Assembly: GCA_023144635.1 (NCBI GenBank)
Contig: JAGLFH010000032.1
Location: 1-57,023 of the forward strand
Direction of reading: 5' to 3'
Length of the DNA: 57,023 bases
From: Candidatus Auribacterota bacterium
Lineage (GTDB): Bacteria; Auribacterota; JAFGBW01; JAFGJP01
Program-made: the position numbers and the translations under genes
Shown: positions 42,984 to 51,300 of the stretch, in pieces
Position numbering within the stretch: the stretch's first letter is position 1
Layout of the letters: the number at the start of each line of letters is the position of its first letter
The notes under the pieces: model-generated
The model's database searches: none
What the model was told of the DNA's origin: nothing
Seen by the model: only the letters and a program-made list of their open reading frames with translations

Positions 42984-43577
42984 AGAAGACTCAAGACCCC
43001 AGACTCAAGACTCAAGGGAGAAGGAGTCTGCGACAATATTGTAAAAAAGCAAAAGATAAAGAAAAGATAGGTAATAGGTTATGGGTTCTAGGTTCTAGGT
43101 CAAGGAGCACTTTCGTGCGATATTAAAAAAACAAAAGCAATTTAGCCGCTCCTTTAAAAGCAGTTGTAAGTCGTAAGCTATAAGATGTAGGAAAAAACCT
43201 AAAAGCCAAAACCTAGAAACTTTCTTATTGCCTTTTACTTTTATACGGGCGGACGCAAGGCCCGCCCCTACTTACCTTTTTCCTATGTCTTTATCTCCTT
43301 CGATTTCACTCAGGATATAAGATAGTGAGCCTGTCGAACTACGCCTGTATCTGCCTGCCTCGCCGTAGCCTTCTTGTCTAGGCGAAGGCGGGTGGCTAAA
43401 CCCTTTTTTTCGTGCTTTTATTTTATTTTCGTGATTACTTTTTTCCTCTATGGTTAAATTTATAATATAACACGATTTGTCTCGCCGTAGCTTAATGTGA
43501 AGGTGGAAACGCTTTAATCTTTATCTTTTAAATTATTTATTTATAATAGAGATAAGTAATAAATTTATGGGGGAAGT
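42984..43577. other. Intergenic region with repeats, including inverted composite A
   Basis: These 594 bases contain no credible gene. The first 120 bases hold B-type tract phrases (ACTCAAGACTCAAGG, GAGTCTGCGAC, ATAGGTTATGGG, TCTAGGTCAAGG). Composite A copy 4 follows in inverse orientation (43158-43438). A degenerate R2 piece lies near 43477-43505. A short AT-rich tail before the next PilZ gene may contain its promoter. Confidence 0.75.
43158..43438 (-). repeat. Composite repeat A, copy 4 (inverted)
   Basis: On the minus strand the order is R3 (43403-43438, one CACGAAAA unit fewer), R2 (43347-43395, identical to other copies), R7 (43296-43330), the R1 hairpin (43246-43268) and R6 (43158-43228). 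This matches copies 1 and 2 with R7 placed between R2 and R1, where copy 2 has R9 instead. Confidence 0.9.
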
Positions 43578-43964
43578 ATGAACGACGAGTTTATAGAGAA
43601 AAGAAAATATATTCGTTTTGAAGCGCAGACAAGTATAAATGTTCAGTTGCATTCAAAAGGATATCTTTCACCTGAAAAAATATTGGGCTTAACAAAAAAT
43701 ATGAGTGTTGAAGGTGTCTGCTTTATTTCCGAAAAGGAGTTTAGGTCAGGTGATATCTTAACGCTTCAGGTTAAGCTCCCGAACCAATCTGAATCCCTTG
43801 CTCTTGAAGGAGAGGTGAGGTGGTGTAAGACAGTTTCTCGGGGTGAGATTGAGGAAAAGTTTGAAACAGGAGTTAAATTGTTTACAGTAGAAAAAAGCGA
43901 TGAAACGAAATTTGTCGGATATGTAAATTATAAGCTGATACAGAGGCTCAAAAAAAAGGATTGA
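43578..43964 (+). CDS. PilZ domain protein
   Basis: A 128-residue PilZ domain protein: EKRKYIRFEA (RxxxR, residues about 8-12), KNMSVEGVCF (NxSxxG) and barrel strands LEGEVRWCKT and FETGVKLFTV. It is the fifth PilZ domain in this window and again carries Asn where DxSxxG normally has Asp. GGGGGAAG precedes ATG 43578. A TlpA-like gene starts nine bases after its stop, so the two are probably co-transcribed; a functional connection is unknown. Confidence 0.87.
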   Translation: MNDEFIEKRKYIRFEAQTSINVQLHSKGYLSPEKILGLTKNMSVEGVCFISEKEFRSGDILTLQVKLPNQSESLALEGEVRWCKTVSRGEIEEKFETGVKLFTVEKSDETKFVGYVNYKLIQRLKKKD

Positions 43965-43973
43965 ATTGTATTT

Positions 43974-44465
43974 ATGCAAAAAAAGTTATTGTTTCTTATA
44001 TTGTTTTTTTTAAGCGTTACTTTTGCTTATGATATATCGTATTCAGATGAGAAAAAATCTTTGTTAGGCGGAAAAGCACCTGAGATAAGAGCAGAAAAGT
44101 GGCTTTTTTCTAAGCCATTGAGTCTTAATAAACTAAGAGGTAAGTTGGTTGTTCTGGATTTTTGGAGCACAAGATGTGTTCCTTGTAAAAAATCGGTAGA
44201 AGTCATAAAAGAGCTTTACAAGCAATATATGGTAAGAGGAGTTTTTTTTGTTTCTTTGACAGAAGATGAACTTTTGAGAGTAAGAAAATATGCGAGAATG
44301 CATAATATGTTTTATCCGATAGGAACATCAAGTTTAAGTGAATATGATTATAATGCCCCGAGAATACCTTTTTCGGTGTTAATAAATAAGAAAGGAATAG
44401 TTATCTGGGAGGGGAATCCCGGAGAGGGTTTAAAAGAGGCAATAGATGCCGCAATTAATCAATAA
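43974..44465 (+). CDS. TlpA/ResA-like secreted thioredoxin-fold protein
   Basis: A 163-residue exported protein with a signal helix (LLFLILFFLSVTFAYD) and one thioredoxin-like domain. The redox site is TRCVPCK (Cys68 and Cys71), and the cis-Pro loop is ARIPFSVLINKKG. Proteins of this class reduce or oxidise disulfides in the periplasm. It resembles the gene at 52421 over the full length, including the closing IVIWEGNPGEGL-type end, so they are paralogues with different active-site dipeptides (VP here, PP there). A membrane electron donor such as CcdA is not encoded nearby. Confidence 0.88.
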   Translation: MQKKLLFLILFFLSVTFAYDISYSDEKKSLLGGKAPEIRAEKWLFSKPLSLNKLRGKLVVLDFWSTRCVPCKKSVEVIKELYKQYMVRGVFFVSLTEDELLRVRKYARMHNMFYPIGTSSLSEYDYNAPRIPFSVLINKKGIVIWEGNPGEGLKEAIDAAINQ

Positions 44466-44483
44466 TTGTTTCGGAGGAGATCA

Positions 44484-45545
44484 ATGGAAAAAGAACCACT
44501 GGAGTTTCTAAAAAAATTAGCAGATGCTGTCAGCCCATCAGGATTTGAAGAAGATGCTTCTTTAATATGGAAAGAAAGAACAGAAAAATTTGCAGATTCC
44601 GTTAAAAAAGACGTTCACGGTAATACAATAGCAGTGCTGCAAAGAGATGACAATATGAAAGTAATGCTGGCTGGCCATATTGATGAAATCGGGTATATGG
44701 TGAAATTTATAGATGAACAGGGTTACATCTATTTTTCTACAGTAGGTGGAATTGACCTTCATCTTGTACCCGGACAAAGAGTAGTTATTAAAACACAAAA
44801 AGGAAAAGTTCTTGGTGTTGTCGGTAAAAAACCTATTCATGTTCTTGAAGACGAAGAAAGAAAGAAGGTCTCAAAGATAGATCAGCTTTGGATAGATATA
44901 GGTTCAAAAAGTGAAAAAGAAACAAAAAAAATCGTTGATATTGGAGATGTTGCTGTTCCTGCTGTAGGGTTTGAGATCCTTCGTTCAGATATAGTTATAG
45001 GAAGAGGTTTTGATGATAAAGCAGGTGCTTTTGTCGTAAGTGAAGCTTTGAGGCTTTTATCAAATAAAAAAAACCTGAAAGCTTCAGTTTACAGCGTTGG
45101 AACGGTTCAGGAAGAAATTGGATTAAGAGGTGCCAGAACAAGCTGTTTTGGAATATCTCCTGATGTCGGTATTGCTGTTGATGTTACTTTTGCTACAGAT
45201 TTTCCAGGTATGGAAAAGAAAAAGGTAGGCGATATTCAGATAGGAAAAGGCCCGGTTATTGCAAGAGGACCTAATATAAACCCAAAAGTTTTTGATATTA
45301 TCGTTGCTGCTGCTAAATCTTCTAAAATACCGTATCAGATAGAAGGAATATCACGTGCTACAGGAACCGATGCCAATGTTATTCAGTTAACAAAATCAGG
45401 AGTAGCGACAGGTCTTGTAAGTATTCCATTAAGATATATGCATACACCTGTTGAACTTTTGAGCCTTAAGGATCTGGTTAATACTGCAAAACTTCTTTGT
45501 GCTGTTATAACAAGGCTTAGTAAAAAGACATCTTTTATAATATAA
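44484..45545 (+). CDS. M42 family aminopeptidase (glutamyl aminopeptidase/endoglucanase-like)
   Basis: Read from ATG 44484, seven bases after GGAGGAG, the enzyme has 353 residues. The M42 metal-site landmarks appear in order: MLAGHIDEIGYMV (His), GRGFDDKAG (bridging Asp), GTVQEEIGLRGA (catalytic and ligand Glu) and AVDVTFATD. HTPVELLSLKDL near the end supplies the last His. M42 peptidases form large cytoplasmic tetrahedral complexes that trim peptides. There is no signal peptide. An in-frame TTG six codons earlier would swallow the ribosome site. The gene follows the TlpA-like gene by 18 bases and ends where composite repeat B begins. Confidence 0.93.
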   Translation: MEKEPLEFLKKLADAVSPSGFEEDASLIWKERTEKFADSVKKDVHGNTIAVLQRDDNMKVMLAGHIDEIGYMVKFIDEQGYIYFSTVGGIDLHLVPGQRVVIKTQKGKVLGVVGKKPIHVLEDEERKKVSKIDQLWIDIGSKSEKETKKIVDIGDVAVPAVGFEILRSDIVIGRGFDDKAGAFVVSEALRLLSNKKNLKASVYSVGTVQEEIGLRGARTSCFGISPDVGIAVDVTFATDFPGMEKKKVGDIQIGKGPVIARGPNINPKVFDIIVAAAKSSKIPYQIEGISRATGTDANVIQLTKSGVATGLVSIPLRYMHTPVELLSLKDLVNTAKLLCAVITRLSKKTSFII

Positions 45546-45890
45546 AATAGGTAATAGGTTATGGGTTCTAGGTCATGGAGTCTGCGACGATATAGTAAAA
45601 AGCATCTACCACAGAGAACATCCTCCTTCGGCGGACTCATCGCACGTTCACAGAGGGGGCATGATGAACAATAAAATAAAAAGTGAGTCCTCCCAACAAG
45701 ATGGCGGATCTATGATAGGGATCAAACCTGCCTGAACCGTTTGTAAAGTAGAAAGTGAAAAGTAAGTAGGGGCGCCGCTTGTCTGCGCCCGTGTAAAAAG
45801 TTTAGCGTTCCTATTATTGAGATTCCTGCATACGCAGGAATGACATGTTTTTTGCTTTTCCTTCGTGGTTAAAAAATCGTGTTGCGTTGT
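45546..45890 (+). repeat. Composite repeat B, copy 2
   Basis: It has the same order as copy 1 (36806-37265) and is nearly identical from ATGATGAACAATAAAATAAA to GCGCCCGTGTAAAAAG, including the R1 hairpin (45769-45791). The GATTCCTGCATACGCAGGAA hairpin is complete and short here. The tract of ACTCAAG phrases present in copy 1 is missing. Confidence 0.9.
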
Positions 45891-45940
45891 GCGTGAAATA
45901 CAAAATATTAAAAGAAATTTTTATCTGTGTTTATCCGTGT

Positions 45941-45989
45941 GTATCTGCCTGCCTCGCCGTAGCCTTCTTGTCTAGGCGAAGGCGGGTGG
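45941..45989 (-). repeat. R2 block, inverted, stand-alone
   Basis: All 49 bases match R2 of composite A copies 1, 2 and 4, but no R1, R3 or R6 follows. Within it GCCTTC pairs with GAAGGC. Confidence 0.9.
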
Positions 45990-46009
45990 CTAAATTGTTT
46001 TTCTTTGTG

Positions 46010-46411
46010 TTATTTTTTATTACGGATTCTACTTAGTTGTTTTAATATGTTCTGTATATGCCCTGCTTCTATCATAGTACCTAAGTGTCCTTCTTTGAAT
46101 CGTTCTTTACGAACATGCAAGGTAAGAATTTTCTGAAGTGTTTTGATATCTGCTGATTTGATGAGGTTTGGATCGTGATAATAATGATCAGCTTCTTTTT
46201 GCCATTTGGGCCAGTTATAGGGTATGATAAACCCCTCTCCATAAAGATCATAAATAAAATCATTTACTATATCACTGTAAGTATAAAAAAAAGACATAAT
46301 GCTGTCTTTTTCAGTAAAATCCCATTTTCCAATATTAAAATTTGGACTTTCTAATAACGGCAAATATTTTAGAAGGATGTCTATACTGTTTTTTGTTGTT
46401 TTACGGGCCAT
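46010..46411 (-). CDS. DUF6508 family protein
   Basis: A 133-residue soluble protein matching the DUF6508 pattern: LLKYLPLLESPNFNIGKWD at the start, a FIIPYNWPKWQKEADHY core, and LTLHVRKERFKEGHLGTMIEAGHI before a short terminal helix. The GHL...GHI histidines are conserved in this family. No function is known for it. The gene converges on the M42 operon and is divergent from the acyltransferase gene. The sequence runs to an ordinary stop in non-repetitive DNA. Confidence 0.82.
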   Translation of the reverse strand: MARKTTKNSIDILLKYLPLLESPNFNIGKWDFTEKDSIMSFFYTYSDIVNDFIYDLYGEGFIIPYNWPKWQKEADHYYHDPNLIKSADIKTLQKILTLHVRKERFKEGHLGTMIEAGHIQNILKQLSRIRNKK

Positions 46412-46511
46412 ATGATTGATTGTCAGAAAATTACTTTAAATTGTAAAGGAAGAAAACTTTATTGGCTCTTTCGAATATTGCATCATTATGCAAAACATGA
46501 TATAAAAAAGT

Positions 46512-47717
46512 ATGAATAGATACAGGGAAGATAGAAAATATATTTTCAGACCGCCAAAATATTCACATGTTTTAGCTCCTTTTATTTATTTATTGAGTGA
46601 TATTTTTTATCTAAGATTACGGGATAAGATCATTGATGTTAATGTGGTATCTGGTGGAGAAGATGTTGTTGAAAAGTATAAAAGCAATGCATCTTTCTTA
46701 ATAACCCCTAATCATTGTGATCACTCAGATCCTCATGTTCTTATGCATTTAAGCCGTATTTATAAGATTCCTATACATTTCATGGCTGCAAAAGAGATCT
46801 TTGATATTAATAAAGGTTTAAACGGAAAAATATTGCAGAGAGCCGGAATTTTTTCTATTGATAGAGAAGGGACAGACCTGAAAGCTATCAAGCAGGCAAT
46901 GAAAATAGTTTTTAATGCAAAATATCCGCTTGTGATGTTTCCTGAAGGTGAGATCTATCATTTAAATGAAAAGCTGACAGATATGAATCAGGGAGCTGCA
47001 ATGATAATGCTTAGAACAGCAAAAAAAATGAAAAAGGAAAAAAGGACAAATGGTGTTTTTATTTTTCCGACAGCACTTAAATATACCTATATAGATGATA
47101 TTACTCCGACGTTTCCCCAAGTATTAAAAAGGTTGGAAGAAAAACTTCTTTGGAAGCCTCAGGAATCACTTGATCTTGTTGAAAGGATATATAAGTTTGG
47201 TGAAGCATTGCTTGGTATAAAGGAAAAAGAATATTTAGATAGGACTTTGGAAGGAAGCCTTGATGTAAGATTAAGTACTTTTCGGGAAATTCTTATAAGC
47301 AGGATGGAAATTTACTATTTTCAAGCTCTGCAATCGGGAAAACATGCTGAACGCATTAGAAAACTTCGAGGTAAGATAAGATCTTTTCTTCTTTATGATA
47401 AAAAGCCTGAAAAAGAAATGCTGGAAAAATACTATAATGATCTTGATATTCTTCATTTTGCCTTTCAGCTTTATAGCTATCCCGGACAATACTTAAAAGA
47501 AAAAGCATCACAGGAAAGAATCGCTGAGACTCTTTTAAAGTTTGAAGAAGATCTATTCCATGAATATAAGATAAAAGGTAGAAGATCCGCTGAGGTCTAT
47601 TTTTGTCCTGCTATCGATCTTTATGAATATCTTGATCTTTATAAAAAAGATCCCAAAAAAGCTGCAAATGAAGTTACTCTGAAAATTGAGAGTTCCATAA
47701 AGTCAATTTTGGAATAA
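46512..47717 (+). CDS. PlsC-family 1-acylglycerol-3-phosphate acyltransferase-like protein
   Basis: A 401-residue protein with a PlsC domain in the first 230 residues: NHCDHSDP (HX4D catalytic motif), GIFSIDREGTD and MFPEGEIY. The rest (residues about 240-401) is a helical extension I do not recognise. PlsC enzymes acylate lysophosphatidate or related lysolipids at the inner membrane. The extra C-terminal half makes this twice the usual PlsC length. The gene is followed by a MarR regulator and an LplT-PlsC-ligase fusion, so it belongs to a phospholipid acyl-chain locus. Confidence 0.85.
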   Translation: MNRYREDRKYIFRPPKYSHVLAPFIYLLSDIFYLRLRDKIIDVNVVSGGEDVVEKYKSNASFLITPNHCDHSDPHVLMHLSRIYKIPIHFMAAKEIFDINKGLNGKILQRAGIFSIDREGTDLKAIKQAMKIVFNAKYPLVMFPEGEIYHLNEKLTDMNQGAAMIMLRTAKKMKKEKRTNGVFIFPTALKYTYIDDITPTFPQVLKRLEEKLLWKPQESLDLVERIYKFGEALLGIKEKEYLDRTLEGSLDVRLSTFREILISRMEIYYFQALQSGKHAERIRKLRGKIRSFLLYDKKPEKEMLEKYYNDLDILHFAFQLYSYPGQYLKEKASQERIAETLLKFEEDLFHEYKIKGRRSAEVYFCPAIDLYEYLDLYKKDPKKAANEVTLKIESSIKSILE

Positions 47718-47794
47718 AAAAAGCAGTTAAGGTTATAATGCATGATCTCTTTAATTCTACCCGCTTGATAGCTGAATATTTAAAAAATAAAAAC

Positions 47795-47837
47795 TTGACT
47801 TTTAATAAGTTAGACATTAAACTGTTAGATATCTAAC
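47795..47837 (+). promoter_or_regulatory. Promoter and MarR-type palindromic operator
   Basis: TTGACT (47795-47800) and TAAACT (47818-47823) are 17 bases apart. The perfect 14-base palindrome GTTAGATATCTAAC (47824-47837) follows directly, so a bound dimer would cover the transcription start. A further GTTAGA half-site lies at about 47809-47814. Predicted autoregulatory operator of the MarR gene at 47853. Confidence 0.72.
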
Positions 47838-47852
47838 AAATAAGGAGTTTTT

Positions 47853-48311
47853 ATGTCTTTTGGTAATGTGAAAATACCGGGCGGTATAAAAAATAAGAAA
47901 CATGAGGCCCTTTTGAACTTCATAAGAGCTGCAAGCATCATAGGTAAAAGATCTCAAGCCTTTTTTAACAGCTTTAATGTTACGGAAGCTCAATATAATG
48001 TTATGGTCATTTTACATCTCAAGAGTCCTCTTTCGCAGGTAGAAATTGCTGAACATCTGGTCTCCAGCCGGGCAAGCATAACTTCTGTTTTAGATCGTCT
48101 TGAGAATAAAGGATATATCTGTAGAGATACCGATGGAAAAGACAGAAGGGTATACAAAATAACACTGACATCACTTGGCAAAAAGATCCTAAAAAAAATT
48201 GAGCCTGAATATATTAAAGAGATACAAAATATCATGAAGAATATAAGCGAATCAGAGAGCCGAAAGTTTTTGGGGGTTTTAAAAAAATTAGACTTTTCTT
48301 ATAAAAATTAG
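47853..48311 (+). CDS. MarR family transcriptional regulator
   Basis: A 152-residue MarR protein. The winged helix spans about residues 45-115 with TEAQYNVMVILHLKSPLSQVEIAEHL, SRASITSVLDRLENKGYI (recognition helix) and DRRVYKITLT (wing with the conserved DxRxxxxxLT pattern). Terminal helices form the dimer interface. AAGGAG precedes the ATG. A clear palindrome overlaps its promoter and the LplT-PlsC-ligase fusion starts 11 bases after its stop, so it most likely represses itself and that gene. MarR proteins are commonly released from DNA by small ligands; a fatty acid or lipid would fit but is not shown. Confidence 0.92.
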   Translation: MSFGNVKIPGGIKNKKHEALLNFIRAASIIGKRSQAFFNSFNVTEAQYNVMVILHLKSPLSQVEIAEHLVSSRASITSVLDRLENKGYICRDTDGKDRRVYKITLTSLGKKILKKIEPEYIKEIQNIMKNISESESRKFLGVLKKLDFSYKN

Positions 48312-48322
48312 GGAGTGAGAAA

Positions 48323-51300
48323 ATGAAAAACAAATCATGTTCAAACTTATCTTTTAAAGCACTTATGATAACTCAGTTTTTAGGTGCTTTTAATGATAAT
48401 GCTTTTAAGTTCATTATAACTATATTAGCGGTAAATCGTGCCGTTACATCACATGCGGGAGCCAGAAATGCAAGTATAATGGGTGCTCTTTTTATTGTGC
48501 CCTTTATAATATTTTCATCATATGCCGGTTATCTCGCTGATAGATTCAGCAAAAGAAAAATAACGGTTTTATCAAAGATAGCAGAAGTAGTTGTCATGTG
48601 TCTTGCCTTTCTTGCTCTTATGTCAGGTAATTTGGTCTTTATAGCATTTGTTCTTTTCCTTATGGCAACTCAGAGCACTTTTTTTAGTCCGGCTAAATAC
48701 GGAATACTGCCGGAACTGCTCGATGATGCTAATCTTTCAAAAGGAAACGGTTATTTGCAGATGTGGACATTTCTTGCAATAATCCTTGGTACTGCAGCAG
48801 GAGGGAAGCTCTTACATCTTTTTGATACAAATATTGCAAATACTGTTCTCGTTTTTATTGGTCTTGCTGTAGCAGGAACAATATCAAGCTTATTTATTAC
48901 CAAAGTGCCTCCTTCTGGGTCTAAGAAAAAATTTCAAATAAATGCTTTAAAAGATACACTACTAGTTGTTAAGGAAATAAAGCATGATAAAGCGCTTTAT
49001 CTAACCCTGCTTGCTATATCTTATTTCTGGTTTCTAGGTATTGTTTTTCAGTTAAACTGTGTCGTTTATGCTAATAAATTTTTAATGCTGCCGGATAGCA
49101 GATCAAGTGATCTTTTTGTTGCGATCTCTATTGGAATAGGAATGGGGAGTCTTTTGGCTGGCAGGTGGTCAGGAAAAAAAGTGGAATTCGGCCTCGTCCC
49201 TCTTGGAGCAATAGGACTAAGTATTTTTTGCATCCTTTTGGGATTGCCGGTTTTTTCATATAAGACAATACTTTTTGTCTTATTCCTCTTAGGTCTTGCA
49301 AGCGGATTATTTATTGTTCCTTTGAATGCATTTTTTCAGCAGATGAGCCCTAATGAAAAAAGAGGTGAATATCTTGCATGTATGAATATTGTTACATCAC
49401 TGGCAATGCTTGCAGGGTCTCTTATGTTGTTTGTTTTTGGAGATATTTTTAGGTTTACTGCACCTCAAATATTTTTGCTGCTCGGTATCCTTTCAGTTAT
49501 AGTTACAGCATATATATTTATGACCCTTCCGGATTCATTTGTTAGATTCTGCAATTGGTTAATGACCCATACAATTTATAGAATAAAGATCAGAGGTTTG
49601 GATAATGTTCCTAAAGAGGGTGGAGCGCTTCTGGTTTGTAACCATGTTTCTTATGTTGATCACATGATAATAAGCGCATCAATACAAAGACATATCAGGT
49701 ATATGATGTATCGTGGATTTTACAATAAGCCATTATTGAAGCCGTTTTGTAAGATGATGAAGGCGATCCCAGTCTCTTTAAATGATTCCCCTAAAACTAT
49801 AATTAAGTCATTGCAAGTTGCAAAAAAAGCTGTAATGGAGGGTAATCTTGTATGTATTTTTGCAGAAGGAGAACTTACAAGAACAGGTAATATGCTTCCT
49901 TTTTCAAGAGGTTTTGAGTATATAATGAAAGATATTGATGCACCAATAATCCCGGTATATCTAGACCGTATCTGGGGTAGTATTTTTAGCGTTGAAAGAG
50001 AAAAAATCGTTTGGACCATTCCTAAAGTACTGCCAATACCTGTTACTATAATATTTGGACAGCCAATGCCTGCCTCATCAAAAACATATCAAGTAAGGAT
50101 AGCTGTTCAGGAGCTATCAACTGATGCATTCAAAATACGTGGAAAAGATCAAAAGAAAATACATATTGCCTTTATTAAAGAAGCTAAAAGACATCCTTTT
50201 AAATTTTGCATGGCTGATTCCACAAAGATGGTTTTAAATTATGTTTTGACACTTGCAGGTGTTTTAACTTTAAGAAAAAAGTTATTTTCCAAAAAAGATG
50301 ATGATGGTCTTGATGAAATGATAGGTGTATTGCTTCCTGCATCTTGTATGGCAAGTATAGTTAACGGAGCTATACTTTTTGCTGGAAAAATACCTGTAAA
50401 CCTCAATTTTACTGTTTCCAAGACAAATATGGAATCTGCAATAGAACAATGCAATATGAAAACGGTTATAACATCGAGAATATTTCTAAAAAAGATCAAA
50501 ATAGATGAAAATGATAAGATGATATTCCTTGAAGATATAAGAGGAGAAATAACAAAAAAAGATAAGTTTTTCTCAGCAATTGCGGCTTTTATTTATCCGT
50601 CATTTTTAATAGAGTGGCTTTTTGTAGGCGGCAATAAATATGATGTAAATGATACTGCTACTGTAATATTTTCAAGCGGAAGTACAGGAGAGCCTAAAGG
50701 AATAATGCTTTCACATGGAAATATTTTTTCAAATATTGAAGCAATTTATCAGATACTGCATTTGAAATCTAATGATGTCATAATGGCAGCGCTTCCGTTT
50801 TTTCACTCGTTTGGTTTTACCGCAACGCTCTGCTTTCCTGTTGGTGTAGGAATTGGTGTTGTGTACCATACAAATCCAATGGATGCCGGTACAATAGGAG
50901 AGTTAACTGAAAAGTATAAAGCTACTATAATCATGGGCACTCCTACATTTTTTTCGGCTTATGTGAGGAAATGTAGTCCTAAACAATTCGAAAGCCTTAG
51001 ACTTGCTATTGTAGGTGCAGAAAAATTAAAAGAAAGCCTTGATGTGAAATTTTATGAAAAATATGGCATTGCTCCTTTTGAAGGATATGGAGCTACTGAA
51101 CTATCGCCGATCGTATCAATGGGTGTTCCTGATTATGTAAGCGCGGATAAAAACATTCATCAGCTTGGTAATAAAAAAGGATCAGTTGGACATCCTGTAC
51201 CGGGTGTTGCTGTGAAAGCTGTTAGGGCGGATACCTTTGAATTGTTACCTTTTGGTGAGGAAGGTCTTTTGCTTGTAAAAGGGCCGAATGTTATGAAAGG

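Larger units (their letters stand above)
45546..46009. other. Convergent intergenic region with repeats
   Basis: This 464-base gap contains composite repeat B copy 2, listed separately, and an inverted copy of the 49-base R2 block (45941-45989). An apparent 63-codon open frame here consists of repeat sequence and is not considered a gene. Confidence 0.75.

Noticed and set aside
11980..45989. Mosaic repeats considered as a CRISPR array
   Set aside because: Units are scattered over 34 kb, differ in type and are not regularly spaced; no cas genes.
11980..45989. Mosaic repeats considered as insertion sequences or MITEs
   Set aside because: No transposase, no shared terminal inverted repeats and no target duplications could be identified; described as repeats only.
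45845..46036. Sixty-three-codon plus-strand open frame
   Set aside because: Runs through R8 and R2 repeats; a by-product of repeat composition.
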